Source of the DNA: a virus
Strand: one strand, 5' to 3'
Length of the DNA stretch: 54,373 nt
Virus record (IMG/VR): IMGVR_UViG_3300027869_000008
Coordinates: 1-54,373 of that record
Shown here: in pieces, positions 16,470 through 23,089 of the stretch
Position numbering within the stretch: position 1 is the stretch's first letter
How the letters are laid out: each line of letters begins with the position of its first letter
Program-made: the position numbers and the translations under genes
Notes under the pieces: generated by a model
The model's input: the letters and a program-made list of their open reading frames with translations, nothing else
The model's database searches: none
What the model was told of the DNA's origin: nothing

Positions 16470-16472
16470 GGG

Positions 16473-16691
16473 TTACTTTGTTCCTTTTGGCAGAGGCACT
16501 TCCTCTACCTCAATAGGGATTTGAGAGTGAGGGAGAGCAATTGATAGGCCGTGGTTCTTACATGCATCTTCTCCGTGCTTCCAGATAATGACCGCAGGTT
16601 TATCGGGATGGTAGAAAGGATTAGCGGGTGAGAGTGTAGAACCACACTCTGCACAAACTGGGTATTCGATTGGTTTCGTGTAGACTTTCAC
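16473..16691 (-). CDS. Small zinc-ribbon-like protein, 72 aa
   Basis: CAECG near residue 13, with later His (HPD, KHGED) and one Cys (ACKNHG) that could complete a metal site. Pro-rich C-terminus. Third member of the small Cys-rich cluster. The start overlaps the stop of the upstream gene by 4 nt. Confidence 0.6.
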   Translation of the reverse strand: MKVYTKPIEYPVCAECGSTLSPANPFYHPDKPAVIIWKHGEDACKNHGLSIALPHSQIPIEVEEVPLPKGTK

Positions 16692-17116
16692 TTCGCAGCC
16701 TCCTGGAGGCGCATGGCCTCATATTGACTCTCCCGCTTCTTGTTCAGCCAACGCTTCAATGCCCCCCGCTTCGCACGAGCTGAGTGTACAGAACGCTCCC
16801 CCCTCATCTGCTGCTCCGGGTACAGGAGAGCCTTGGTGATTCCTCCGATGACTCCGGCGTGTTGAATCTGCTTGAGTCCAGTGGGATAAATAAGTTCAAG
16901 CTCTCGCATTCTCTTATCGTACCGCCGAAGCGCCTCCCTTCGCAGATCTTCAGGGAGGAACCAGAAGAGGTCCATACGATTTCTAATCCGGTCCACCCAC
17001 CGAATCCCCTTAACAAGAGGGTGTTTTGGTCTGGACTTAAGATGCTCAAGGGGCCCATGCTTCCTGAGATCTTCGCGTCGCTCAAGCTGTTCGAGGTAAT
17101 AGGCATCTGGCTTCAC
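16688..17116 (-). CDS. Basic helical hypothetical protein, 142 aa
   Basis: GTG start at 17114-17116, overlapping the previous stop (GTGA). Very Arg/Lys/Glu/Leu-rich, helical throughout (LEQLERREDLRKHG, PEDLRREALRRYDKRMRELE) with a basic end (RAKRGALKRWLNKKRES). DNA binding is likely from charge. It has no HTH that I can define. Possible packaging-associated factor. Confidence 0.6.
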   Translation of the reverse strand: MKPDAYYLEQLERREDLRKHGPLEHLKSRPKHPLVKGIRWVDRIRNRMDLFWFLPEDLRREALRRYDKRMRELELIYPTGLKQIQHAGVIGGITKALLYPEQQMRGERSVHSARAKRGALKRWLNKKRESQYEAMRLQEAAK

Positions 17117-17277
17117 CGCTTCTTCCCCCTCCGCTTCGTCCTACGCTTACGACGACGCGACTCCCTCTTCTTCCTCATCGAAGCGGCGACAGCACTTTTC
17201 TGGGAGTGGCCTGAGTGAATCATCTCCCTGATATTTTCACTTACGACTTCGCTGCTGGTACCAGGGTGGAGGGGCAT
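17113..17277 (-). CDS. Small DUF6496-like protein with a protamine-like tail, 54 aa
   Basis: ATG at 17275-17277 behind GGGAAG. The first half (VSENIREMIHSGHSQKSAVAAS) matches the pattern of small phage/bacterial DUF6496-type proteins. The last 20 residues contain 16 Arg/Lys (MRKKRESRRRKRRTKRRGKK). It overlaps the next GTG by GTGA. It belongs with the basic microprotein set. Function unknown; nucleic-acid binding is likely. Confidence 0.65.
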   Translation of the reverse strand: MPLHPGTSSEVVSENIREMIHSGHSQKSAVAASMRKKRESRRRKRRTKRRGKKR

Positions 17278-17278
17278 A

Positions 17279-17503
17279 CTACTTCCCAAGCTCCTTCAAT
17301 TCAATCTGCAACCGTGCGAACTCATCCTCCCACCGTGGACTCCCTGGAAATCGAGAGAGCATCGCCTTCGCTAGATTCAATCTACACGTGAGGATCTTTC
17401 TCTTGGAGCGTGACCTTGAGATCCGCTGAAGGTGCTCCCGGAGAGACACCTCCTTCTCCACCTCCGGTTCACCGCTCGTGTTGGCTAGACTCTCCATTTT
17501 CAA
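17279..17503 (-). CDS. Hypothetical charged helical protein, 74 aa
   Basis: Helical, Arg/Glu/Leu-rich (SLREHLQRISRSRSKRKILTCRLNLAKAML). Two close in-frame Met (residues 1 and 3) could start it. It is tightly packed between its neighbours. No family is recognised. Confidence 0.55.
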   Translation of the reverse strand: MKMESLANTSGEPEVEKEVSLREHLQRISRSRSKRKILTCRLNLAKAMLSRFPGSPRWEDEFARLQIELKELGK

Positions 17504-17505
17504 GT

Positions 17506-17808
17506 CTAAACGTACTGAGCGAGCTCAGTGAGGCTATCCAGATATGAGAAATCAGCGAACGATCCCTCGTAGCCCTCGGTGTCTGTGATCCAATATATCC
17601 CTACATTTGGAGCAGTCACCGGGGTCCATGGACTATTCGGAGCAGGAGGGAGTCCCATCCCGATACAATAATTCCGCTGGAGCTCCTGCACTAGGGCATC
17701 CAGGTTGAGTCTCGTGGGGAGTCCCCCGAAGAGGGTGATTGTATTCCCCTTATTGAGGAGGGGCTTCTGCTGGAACATAGCCGTCGCTTGAACCACTGTG
17801 GTCGCCAT
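17506..17808 (-). CDS. Hypothetical protein, 100 aa, near the start of the late arm
   Basis: Starts MATTVVQATAMF behind AAGGAGATCAAAGAG. Mixed alpha/beta; a segment LDALVQELQRNYCIGMG and an aromatic C-terminus. No domain is recognised. One of the first genes read by the minus-strand arm. Confidence 0.65.
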   Translation of the reverse strand: MATTVVQATAMFQQKPLLNKGNTITLFGGLPTRLNLDALVQELQRNYCIGMGLPPAPNSPWTPVTAPNVGIYWITDTEGYEGSFADFSYLDSLTELAQYV

Positions 17809-17826
17809 CTCTTTGATCTCCTTGAG

Positions 17827-17955
17827 TTAATCTACTGAATCTCTCACCTTCACCCCTATCCACGACAGAATCACCAGTCCTTCTATGAGTAGAGATCCTA
17901 TAGCCGCCACGATCCCCAATCCCCATAAAGCGAAGCGGAGGAGCGAGCCAACCAT
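17827..17955 (-). CDS. Small membrane protein, 42 aa
   Basis: ATG at 17953-17955. The product starts MVGSLLRFALWGLGIVAAIG and continues hydrophobic to about residue 33, so it is one long or two short membrane segments, then a charged end (VKVRDSVD). The ribosome site is weak. It is the first candidate gene of the late arm and faces a second small membrane protein on the other strand at 18072. Confidence 0.5.
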   Translation of the reverse strand: MVGSLLRFALWGLGIVAAIGSLLIEGLVILSWIGVKVRDSVD

Positions 17956-17963
17956 GCTAGGTA

Positions 17964-17992
17964 CTTTGCCCCACCTCAGGGAATCCTGTCAA
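17964..17992 (-). promoter_or_regulatory. Candidate late-arm promoter
   Basis: On the minus strand a consensus TTGACA (complement of 17987-17992) preceded by GGGAC is followed after 17-18 bases by a poor -10 (GCAAAG/CAAAGT). It lies immediately upstream of the first minus-strand gene. The good -35 and weak -10 could mean phage-activated expression. Speculative. Confidence 0.35.
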
Positions 17993-18071
17993 GTCCCACT
18001 CTCTAGGAGTAGGACCATTAGTGAGCCTTTCTGAGCAGACACCTCCTCCTTGAGCATGCTATCTAGAGAAC

Positions 18072-18233
18072 ATGACCATCTATCTAAGTCTCCTCGTTTC
18101 CCTAGTGGGAGTCCTAATGTACGCCCTCTGTGCGAACCCTAAGCTCCAGGAAATAGGCCGCTTATCCTTCTGGGTAGGCCTACTGGCCTTCCTCCTGAGA
18201 GTCGCAGAGCTCCCCAAGGTCGTCGGCGGCTAG
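18072..18233 (+). CDS. Small membrane protein, 53 aa
   Basis: ATG at 18072. Two hydrophobic stretches (IYLSLLVSLVGVLMYALC and LSFWVGLLAFLL) separated by a conserved-looking ANPKLQEIGR turn, so a hairpin membrane protein with a short tail. I recall similar NPK..EIGR microproteins in phages of soil bacteria, but with no assigned function. Isolated on the plus strand at the arm boundary. Confidence 0.65.
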   Translation: MTIYLSLLVSLVGVLMYALCANPKLQEIGRLSFWVGLLAFLLRVAELPKVVGG

Positions 18234-18330
18234 AACCTCCCCTCTCGATACGCTCAGGGGACAGCCCCGTCCCACCCCACCTACCATGATTGCTCCTCCT
18301 CGCCACACCTCCCAATATATTCCTACTATA

Positions 18331-18346
18331 ACCAAACACGTTTGGT
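18331..18346. promoter_or_regulatory. 16-bp operator-like palindrome
   Basis: ACCAAAC-AC-GTTTGGT, perfect 7-bp arms. The preceding word ATAACCAAAC (18328-18337) recurs at 18576-18585, immediately before the second palindrome, suggesting a common regulator site. Confidence 0.45.
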
Positions 18347-18484
18347 AGGGAGTTGTAAATTTTTCCTGTAAATGCCTGCTCGCGTCGCTCGCATCTCGGG
18401 TGGGCCCCCTCTCGCTGTGGCGATGGGGCTCGGAAAACGGCGCTACATTTGATTACTGGTTAGTAACGGGACACTGCGTCGTAA

Positions 18485-18570
18485 AGTGCTTTGTGGGGCA
18501 GAGTGCTTTACAGTGCAGAGTGCTTGACGGCACAGGGATACTCTTCAAAGTAAAGGACTTGACGAGACAG
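18485..18570 (+). repeat. 17-bp iterons (three tandem, one separated)
   Basis: Three contiguous units at 18485-18501, 18502-18518 and 18519-18535 share AGTGCTT....G..CAG. A fourth, AGGACTTGACGAGACAG, is at 18554-18570. AAGCACTT at 18620-18627 is the first word inverted. Head-to-tail 17-bp units are typical of initiator or regulator binding arrays, because the spacing is about 1.6 helical turns and fixed. Confidence 0.65.
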
Positions 18571-18584
18571 AGAGCATAACCAAA

Positions 18585-18602
18585 CGTGATAGGTCTATCA
18601 CG
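18585..18602. promoter_or_regulatory. 18-bp operator-like palindrome
   Basis: CGTGATAG-GT-CTATCACG with perfect 8-bp arms. Its centre GATAGGTCT is repeated at 34438-34446, directly upstream of the promoter at 34446, which suggests that one regulator could act at both sites. Confidence 0.5.
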
Positions 18603-19084
18603 AGAATTCATGGACTCAGAAGCACTTAGCACTAGACACCCGTATGCTAGTAGTCGTACTATGCTAGAAGCATGAGAACAGAGTCAAGTACGGGAGCGGG
18701 ACGGGATCGCGGACAGCACGCGGTAGCGTCCCTGCCGGTATGCGGTAGGCCAGTCGTCTACGGCGCGCGTAGCGTCATAGCTGGTCATGTCCCCGCTTGC
18801 AATCTCCATTGGCTCATGCTTGGCGTGACGCTGTAAAGTCACGTGTGACAACGACCTGCGTAAGGTCCATCGGTACACGGCGATAGCCACGATCCTCAGT
18901 ACGCTTCTGAGACGGCAAGATAGGTTGCGAGCCTTGAGCACGCCAGCACGTAATGGAGAGAGGATCACACCTGTATAGCTGGGTAGACACAAGCGATAGC
19001 TCATGGTTCCGTCCCTACTCGAAATGAGAGCAAGGGGTGACAACGGCACGGAGAGCAAAAGGCCATGACTACCACGCACATAGC

Positions 19085-19115
19085 GCCTTGACTCTCAAGA
19101 CAATGAGAGCAAGGC
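19085..19115 (+). other. Strong hairpin in control region
   Basis: GCCTTG-A-CTCTCA, loop AGACAA, TGAGAG-CAAGGC: a 12-bp stem with a single bulged A. Its 3' arm AATGAGAGCAAGG also occurs at 19023-19035. No U-run follows. It may be part of a structured leader RNA. Confidence 0.5.
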
Positions 19116-19227
19116 CCGACAGCGGAATAAGGGTATACGGTGATAGAGATAAGGATACGGGACCTAGCCGAACGACAGTGAACGTAATTCTGTACTAGGT
19201 CCTGAGTCCTTTTTTGATTGTCTACAC

Positions 19228-19343
19228 TCCGCTCGGGTGTTCAAGGGATCACACCACACACGCCATACGCAACGCTCACACTATTAGAGCTAACGCAACG
19301 TGGCACACTCTCAAGGGTACGGTCCCTTGTATTCCCGAGCGGA
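19228..19343 (+). promoter_or_regulatory. Inverted repeat bracketing the leader of the first early gene
   Basis: TCCGCTCGGG..AAGGGA at 19228-19248 pairs with TCCCTT..CCCGAGCGGA at 19323-19343 (about 16 of 21 positions). It encloses 74 bases of ACAC-rich sequence and ends 27 bases before the start codon at 19371. As RNA this would form a long closed stem before the ribosome site AAAGGAG. A shorter pair GGACCTAG/CTAGGTCC (19160-19202) followed by a T6 run lies just upstream. Confidence 0.45.
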
Positions 19344-19370
19344 CACACTACACACAAAGGAGCACTAGCA

Positions 19371-19829
19371 ATGAGCACGAACAAAGTGAAGGAAACGAAA
19401 AAGAATGGCAATCGCACGCTGACGCAGTATGACGCGATTGCGTACATCCAAGGCGATGAGAACGAACGCGATATGCAGTATGATTTCGCGGGAGTCTCCA
19501 CTATGCCGATGGCCGAGCTGATCGGCGTGGAGGCGGCGGACGCCTTGAAGGCCCAATTCTTCAATTGGCTGCTGATCGCGCCGGAGAAAAAGCGCGCGAC
19601 GGTCAAGGGTTCCAGCTATGCGGGTTTTCTCCGCTACCTGCTGGACCTGGCGCAGCGGAACACCGACAGCTACCTCAAGGCGAACAAGATCGCCGCTTTC
19701 GGTCAGTACACCCTCGATCACCCGATGACGCCGACCGAACGTGTCGAGATTGCTCGCGTTTTCGGTTGTGAGGCCGTGGTGCCCACGGCGGAATTGAACC
19801 CGGCGACCATGACCGTGGAAACGAAGTAG
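19371..19829 (+). CDS. First early-arm protein, 152 aa, unknown function
   Basis: ATG at 19371 (MSTNKVKETKK) after AAAGGAGCACTAGCA; an upstream in-frame start at 19218 lies in the structured leader and lacks a good site. A helical domain follows (FFNWLLIAPEKKRATVKGSSY..., LRYLLDLAQRNTDSYLKANKIA), and the C-terminus is TPTERVEIARVFG. Composition and codon use (GC-rich third positions) differ from the G-rich small genes that follow. The strong site and first position suggest high early expression. No family is recognised. Confidence 0.75.
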   Translation: MSTNKVKETKKNGNRTLTQYDAIAYIQGDENERDMQYDFAGVSTMPMAELIGVEAADALKAQFFNWLLIAPEKKRATVKGSSYAGFLRYLLDLAQRNTDSYLKANKIAAFGQYTLDHPMTPTERVEIARVFGCEAVVPTAELNPATMTVETK

Positions 19830-19878
19830 TTCACGGCACAACACCGTGACAATCCACGGCAAGCGGAGTATTCTCTCA

Positions 19879-19919
19879 CGGGACTCTCTCAGTAAGATGA
19901 AAGGGAGTCCCGTCCCTTT
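19879..19919 (+). terminator. Intrinsic terminator or attenuator after the first early gene
   Basis: CGGGACTC (19879-19886) pairs with GAGTCCCG (19905-19912) and is followed by TCCCTTTT. It stands 50 bases after the 19829 stop, so the first early gene may be a separate, highly expressed unit with partial read-through to the rest. Confidence 0.6.
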
Positions 19920-19941
19920 TCCCTACGCTATTACACGTAGG

Positions 19942-20328
19942 ATGGTTTTACAGGATAGGACTGGGGTACAGAAAGATACGCCTAAGTCCTTCCACTTCCC
20001 CATCGCGTGCGAGCATGGGAGGGAGGTACAGTGGACACAGGGGGGTTTACTTGTATGTGGATGTCCCCTGGAACCGTGCCGTTCTCTCTACACGCAGGGG
20101 AAGGTCATCCGGCCCCGTCCACTCAAACGTGGGACCGTGCATAAGGAACAATTGAGAAAATTTCTGGCCGATGTCCTGAGGCAGAGGATTGAAGCCAAAA
20201 AGATCGCGGCACGGCCCCCCGTGAATAGCGGCGGAAAGAAACGTGCCACGGTGACCATACGGGAGGTGCGTAGCTGTGGGGCTACGTTGCCTCCGGTGTG
20301 GGAGAGGTCAGTGAAGTATGGGAAGTAG
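19942..20328 (+). CDS. Hypothetical Cys-containing basic protein, ~128 aa
   Basis: The frame is open from 19846. I prefer the ATG at 19942 because the earlier one (19897) lies inside the terminator hairpin, but neither has a good ribosome site. Cysteines in IACEHG, VCGCPLEPC suggest a zinc site near residues 20-50. The C-terminal half is basic (RKFLADVLRQRIEAKKIA, GGKKRATVT). No family name. Confidence 0.5.
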   Translation: MVLQDRTGVQKDTPKSFHFPIACEHGREVQWTQGGLLVCGCPLEPCRSLYTQGKVIRPRPLKRGTVHKEQLRKFLADVLRQRIEAKKIAARPPVNSGGKKRATVTIREVRSCGATLPPVWERSVKYGK

Positions 20329-20356
20329 TACAAAGTCTACAGGGAGGGGAGGTGAG

Positions 20357-20569
20357 ATGATAATGAAAAAGAAAACTGTGCGGAAGTCTGTCAGTAAGAA
20401 AAAGGCCGTGAAAGCCAGCAAGCCCAAGGGGGCGGCTGTGTCCAGTAAGGCGCTGGCGGCGTTGGATGCGTTGGATCATTGGTACACGGGATACGCGGGT
20501 TCAGACCGTAGCCGTCTGCTGACGGAGCGCGTGAGGCCGTATATCGAGGAACAGCGCGGCGGGAAGTAG
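20357..20569 (+). CDS. Lys-rich small protein, 70 aa
   Basis: ATG at 20357 after GGGGAGGTGAG. The first 30 residues are dominated by Lys/Ser/Val (KKKTVRKSVSKKKAVKASK), similar to histone-H1-like tails. The remainder is a short helix (ALAALDALDHWYTGY, RLLTERVRPYIEEQR). Probably nucleic-acid binding. Confidence 0.65.
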   Translation: MIMKKKTVRKSVSKKKAVKASKPKGAAVSSKALAALDALDHWYTGYAGSDRSRLLTERVRPYIEEQRGGK

Positions 20570-20598
20570 TCCGGCGACGAGAACTGGGGAGAGACTCT

Positions 20599-20646
20599 GG
20601 GGGAGGTTATTTTGGAGGTTTATTCTGATCCCCTCCCCCGCTTTTT
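20599..20646 (+). terminator. Intrinsic terminator
   Basis: GGGGGAGG (20599-20606) pairs with CCTCCCCC (20632-20639) and is followed by GC then TTTTT (20642-20646). It closes the unit ending at 20569. Confidence 0.65.
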
Positions 20647-20833
20647 AGCATTCACAAGTAATCATAAAATCCCACAGCCCATGTGAGTATCCCGTGGATC
20701 TGTGGTGATCGTCCAGACTACCCCCTGGACGTTTTCCCCTTGCCGTAACTTGGTGGGGGAATGGCGTGGGCTGGCCCCATCCCCAGCTGGCCCACTTGCC
20801 TATCCATTACATAGGGGGATAGAGGAAGGTAGG

Positions 20834-20929
20834 ATGAATCCTCAGGAAGATGACGGAGTAATGGTCCAAGCGTTCGAGGATGTACCGTGGGACTTGGATG
20901 TTGTCAGTCTGCATGACGAAGTGAAGTAA
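20834..20929 (+). CDS. Acidic microprotein, 31 aa
   Basis: ATG at 20834 behind GAGGAAGG. Product starts MNPQEDDGVMVQAFEDVPWD and ends SLHDEVK; about one third of the residues are acidic. Early acidic microproteins of phages are often host-factor inhibitors or DNA mimics, but nothing specific can be claimed here. Confidence 0.5.
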   Translation: MNPQEDDGVMVQAFEDVPWDLDVVSLHDEVK

Positions 20930-21002
20930 TCTCACCTAAACCCCGTAGGCAATCAAAAAAGGATTCACAATCCACTCTACGATTTTACAAGGGGGTTTCA
21001 CA

Positions 21003-21176
21003 ATGAAAACACCACAGGGGATCATTCTCGATTCGTTCCACGGGGATAGTTATGGAGATTGTATTCTCACACGAGCGTGTATGCATCTGGATGCTCTGGA
21101 AGCTGGGGAGAAATTACAGGGAGCATCGAGTGTGGGGGAGTGGGAGTTTTTTATGCAGGAGTCTTTGGGGGAGTAG
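21003..21176 (+). CDS. Hypothetical small protein, 57 aa
   Basis: ATG at 21003 behind a G-run (AAGGGGG). Starts MKTPQGIILDSFHGDSYG, with a helical end (ALEAGEKLQGASSVGEWEFF). No family is recognised; one of a series of small early genes. Confidence 0.6.
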   Translation: MKTPQGIILDSFHGDSYGDCILTRACMHLDALEAGEKLQGASSVGEWEFFMQESLGE

Positions 21177-21208
21177 TTGTGGGAATTTCAACGAGGGAGG
21201 TATTGGAT

Positions 21209-21331
21209 ATGAAAGAAGAACTGAAGAAAGTCGCCCAGCAGTATGACGATGGGGCTATCACGAAGGAGCAATTCGCGGATGCTGTTCTTATGATTCTGGC
21301 GGAGCATCGGGTGATCGGGCTGGCGGAGTAG
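21209..21331 (+). CDS. SHOCT-like short protein, 40 aa
   Basis: ATG at 21209 behind GAGGGAGG. The sequence LKKVAQQYDDGAITKEQFADA has the pattern of SHOCT/short C-terminal oligomerisation domains (leucine-rich helix, then YxxGxIT.EEF). In other genomes this motif occurs at termini of membrane or scaffold proteins. Here it is free-standing. Confidence 0.6.
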   Translation: MKEELKKVAQQYDDGAITKEQFADAVLMILAEHRVIGLAE

Positions 21332-21362
21332 AGGATACAGGTTTATCTAAAGGGGGAGCGGG

Positions 21363-21611
21363 ATGAAGATTGTACATGTTTTCTCTGTGAGGTCACTGAG
21401 GGATCTGAAGGGGCTGAAGGTTCCTCCTGGGGTGAGGGTGTTTATTCACAAGAATGAACATGCGCTCCATTTGGCACTGGAGGCTGGGGTGGTGCTGGCC
21501 ATGCATGAGGGAGTGGAACTGGCGAAGGGCCTGGGGGAGGTTTTGATTGGGGCTGCGCTGGGACATTTTCTTGTGATTATCGCGGGGAGTTTGGGGAGTA
21601 TGGAAGACTAG
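21363..21611 (+). CDS. Hypothetical small protein, 82 aa
   Basis: Starts MKIVHVFSVRSLRDLKGL. Beta strand and amphipathic helix followed by a moderately hydrophobic segment (ALGHFLVIIAGSLGS), perhaps membrane-associated. Ribosome site GGGGGAGCGGG. No family is recognised. Confidence 0.6.
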   Translation: MKIVHVFSVRSLRDLKGLKVPPGVRVFIHKNEHALHLALEAGVVLAMHEGVELAKGLGEVLIGAALGHFLVIIAGSLGSMED

Positions 21612-21628
21612 ACTCTGGGGAGGGTTAT

Positions 21629-21778
21629 ATGACTAAGAAGGATAAGACATCTGAGGTGATCGTGGCGGTTTGTGTGCTGTTGGTCCCTGTGATTTATGTA
21701 GGGGGGTGGGAGGTTTCTACGGTGATTTTCCTACTAGCGGGGGCCCGAATCGCTGTACTGAGGATGAATGGAGAGTAG
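21629..21778 (+). CDS. Small two-span membrane protein, 49 aa
   Basis: ATG at 21629. A polar start (MTKKDKTSE) is followed by VIVAVCVLLVPVIYVGG and STVIFLLAGARIAVL, two hydrophobic spans. Positive-inside residues at both ends suggest N-in/C-in topology. Candidate host-membrane modifier; no family. Confidence 0.6.
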   Translation: MTKKDKTSEVIVAVCVLLVPVIYVGGWEVSTVIFLLAGARIAVLRMNGE

Positions 21779-21833
21779 CCGTGGGCTAACCCCTCGGCAT
21801 CCCCCGTTGACATCATCGAACACTGGAGGTTCT

Positions 21834-22052
21834 ATGAATCTAGGGTACTCTAAGAAGACTATCCCTATTGGTTCTAGTAGTATACAGGGATTTACTCTGT
21901 ACTCTCAGAGAGGGAAGAGAGAGTATATGTATGCTCATACGGATGCTCTCCGGCAAGCATTCATCAAGACTCTCGATCCTTTTCAGGGGGCCCTACCTTG
22001 TTTCATGGGTGATAGGGGTACCCAACTTGTACTCCCTATACTCCAGGGCTAG
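21834..22052 (+). CDS. Hypothetical protein, 72 aa
   Basis: ATG at 21834 behind GGAGGTTCT, in preference to an earlier start at 21768. Starts MNLGYSKKTIPIGSS; Tyr/Gln/Arg-rich (YSQRGKREYMYAHTDALRQ). No domain is recognised. Confidence 0.55.
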   Translation: MNLGYSKKTIPIGSSSIQGFTLYSQRGKREYMYAHTDALRQAFIKTLDPFQGALPCFMGDRGTQLVLPILQG

Positions 22053-22083
22053 GGCTTGACAGGGAGGGGGAGGGGGAGCTAGC

Positions 22084-22362
22084 ATGGTTGGTCAGCTTGC
22101 CCTGAGTGGAATTTTCGGGAGGTTTCATATTTGGTGGAGGTCAAGAAAGATGACTGAACCTGTACAGTATGATGCTGTAGCTGCGGCACGGGCTTGGGTG
22201 GAGATGGCGACTGATCCCAGGACTCAGACTATGCGGAGGGAGAAGTTGAGGATTCTTGTGGAGTCTGGGAGGGTCACGCAGGAGGATGTGGAGGGGATTG
22301 TCTCTAGGCTTGATGGGGTGCCCCGTCGTAGGAGGGCGAAGCTCGATGGGATGACCCTGTAG
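22084..22362 (+). CDS. Hypothetical protein, 92 aa
   Basis: ATG at 22084 behind GGAGGGGGAG; a second Met at 22150 is also possible. The folded part (VAAARAWVEMATDPRTQTMRREKLRILVESG) is helical and ends basic (PRRRRAKLDG). No family is recognised. Confidence 0.6.
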   Translation: MVGQLALSGIFGRFHIWWRSRKMTEPVQYDAVAAARAWVEMATDPRTQTMRREKLRILVESGRVTQEDVEGIVSRLDGVPRRRRAKLDGMTL

Positions 22363-22378
22363 ACATGGGGAGGTCGAT

Positions 22379-22540
22379 ATGCCTGTGCATATTGTGAATC
22401 TGGGGGATGGAGTTGTGAAGGAGGGGGAGGTGGTGGATATTACTACCTCGATTCCATTTCCAGATAATCCGATATTGGGGATGGTGGACTTAACCTTGGT
22501 TGATATCCCGGAGGGGATTTATGCGATTGAGTTTTTGTAG
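22379..22540 (+). CDS. Small beta-rich protein, 53 aa
   Basis: ATG at 22379 behind GGGGAGG. Starts MPVHIVNLGDGVVKEGEVVD and ends VDIPEGIYAIEFL; all-beta and acidic. No family is recognised. Confidence 0.55.
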   Translation: MPVHIVNLGDGVVKEGEVVDITTSIPFPDNPILGMVDLTLVDIPEGIYAIEFL

Positions 22541-22545
22541 TCTGG

Positions 22546-22740
22546 ATGAGTTCCTGGAGCGGGAGGAGGGGATCATGTATTCGTAGACTCTCTGTGAGGA
22601 ATGATATATCTTCGGATGCTGAGGTGATTCTAGTCAGTGCTATGAATCATCTACTGGGAGAACCTCAGGGTCTAGGGGGATCGATGGTGGAGAGGTATTT
22701 TAGGATTCAGGAGGAGGTTTCACATGATACCGATAAATGA
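22546..22740 (+). CDS. Hypothetical small protein, 64 aa
   Basis: Frame open from ATG 22546 to the TGA at 22738. Starts MSSWSGRRGSCIRRLSV. The downstream half reads as a helix (AEVILVSAMNHLLGEPQ) plus a charged end. There is no good ribosome site, and the next gene starts inside it. Weakest of this series. Confidence 0.4.
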   Translation: MSSWSGRRGSCIRRLSVRNDISSDAEVILVSAMNHLLGEPQGLGGSMVERYFRIQEEVSHDTDK

Positions 22741-22903
22741 TCTTGGCTGTGGATGGGTCCTCGCGATTGCTATTGGAGTGTGGGGATTCGTGAGGTTCGC
22801 TGAGCTTGTTTTTCTGCACTCTCAAAAGATGCAGGAGTTGAAGGACCGGAGGGATGTGGCTTTGGTGGAAGCGCAGTATAAATCCAAGGAGGGGGTGAAG
22901 TAA
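22724..22903 (+). CDS. Membrane-anchored coiled-coil protein, 59 aa
   Basis: ATG at 22724 after a strong CAGGAGGAGGTTTCAC site. One hydrophobic span (WVLAIAIGVWGFV), then a charged helix (HSQKMQELKDRRDVALVEAQYKS region). Layout resembles an inner-membrane spanin or a small membrane scaffold, but it is not near the lysis genes. Confidence 0.6.
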   Translation: MIPINDLGCGWVLAIAIGVWGFVRFAELVFLHSQKMQELKDRRDVALVEAQYKSKEGVK

Positions 22904-22904
22904 A

Positions 22905-23066
22905 ATGGCGCAAGTGTACCTGAACAAAGCGACTGGGAAGGCAAGGTCGAGGCGTTATGGGGGGAGATTCGCCTCTCCGGACTCGAAGTGGAAAACGGGG
23001 CATCGCAAGAATCCTGCCCGGAAGCGTCGTATGAAGAAGACGCGGCTTCAGACGATTATCAAGTAG
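22905..23066 (+). CDS. Highly basic microprotein, 53 aa
   Basis: ATG at 22905, one base after the previous stop. About 20 of 53 residues are Arg, Lys or His (GKARSRRYGGRF, KWKTGHRKNPARKRRMKKTR). It is the early-arm counterpart of the basic microproteins in the late arm. Likely nucleic-acid or nucleoid binding, by charge only. Confidence 0.6.
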   Translation: MAQVYLNKATGKARSRRYGGRFASPDSKWKTGHRKNPARKRRMKKTRLQTIIK

Positions 23067-23089
23067 TATTCCAACAAAGGAGAAAAGAA

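Larger units (their letters stand above)
18234..19370. promoter_or_regulatory. 1.1-kb gene-free divergent control region
   Basis: No convincing gene on either strand. It contains a palindrome at 18331-18346, three tandem 17-bp iterons plus a related fourth (18485-18570), an 18-bp palindrome (18585-18602), the inverted iteron word at 18620-18633, TATGCTAG twice at 17-bp distance (18643, 18660), repeated GAGAGCAAGG boxes and a strong hairpin (19085-19115), then an inverted repeat around the leader of the first early gene (19228-19343). It separates the two arms, so it should hold early and late promoters and possibly a replication origin or a structured RNA. Confidence 0.65.

Noticed and set aside
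18684-19079. 131-residue minus-strand open frame in the control region
   Set aside because: Arg/Ser/Leu-rich with no domain-like pattern. It overlaps the hairpin and repeat region and points against the nearest plus-strand unit; more likely a chance frame over structured DNA.
22056-22083. Promoter TTGACA before 22084
   Set aside because: A good -35, but no -10 at 16-18 bases; the G-rich segment there is a ribosome binding site for the 22084 gene.
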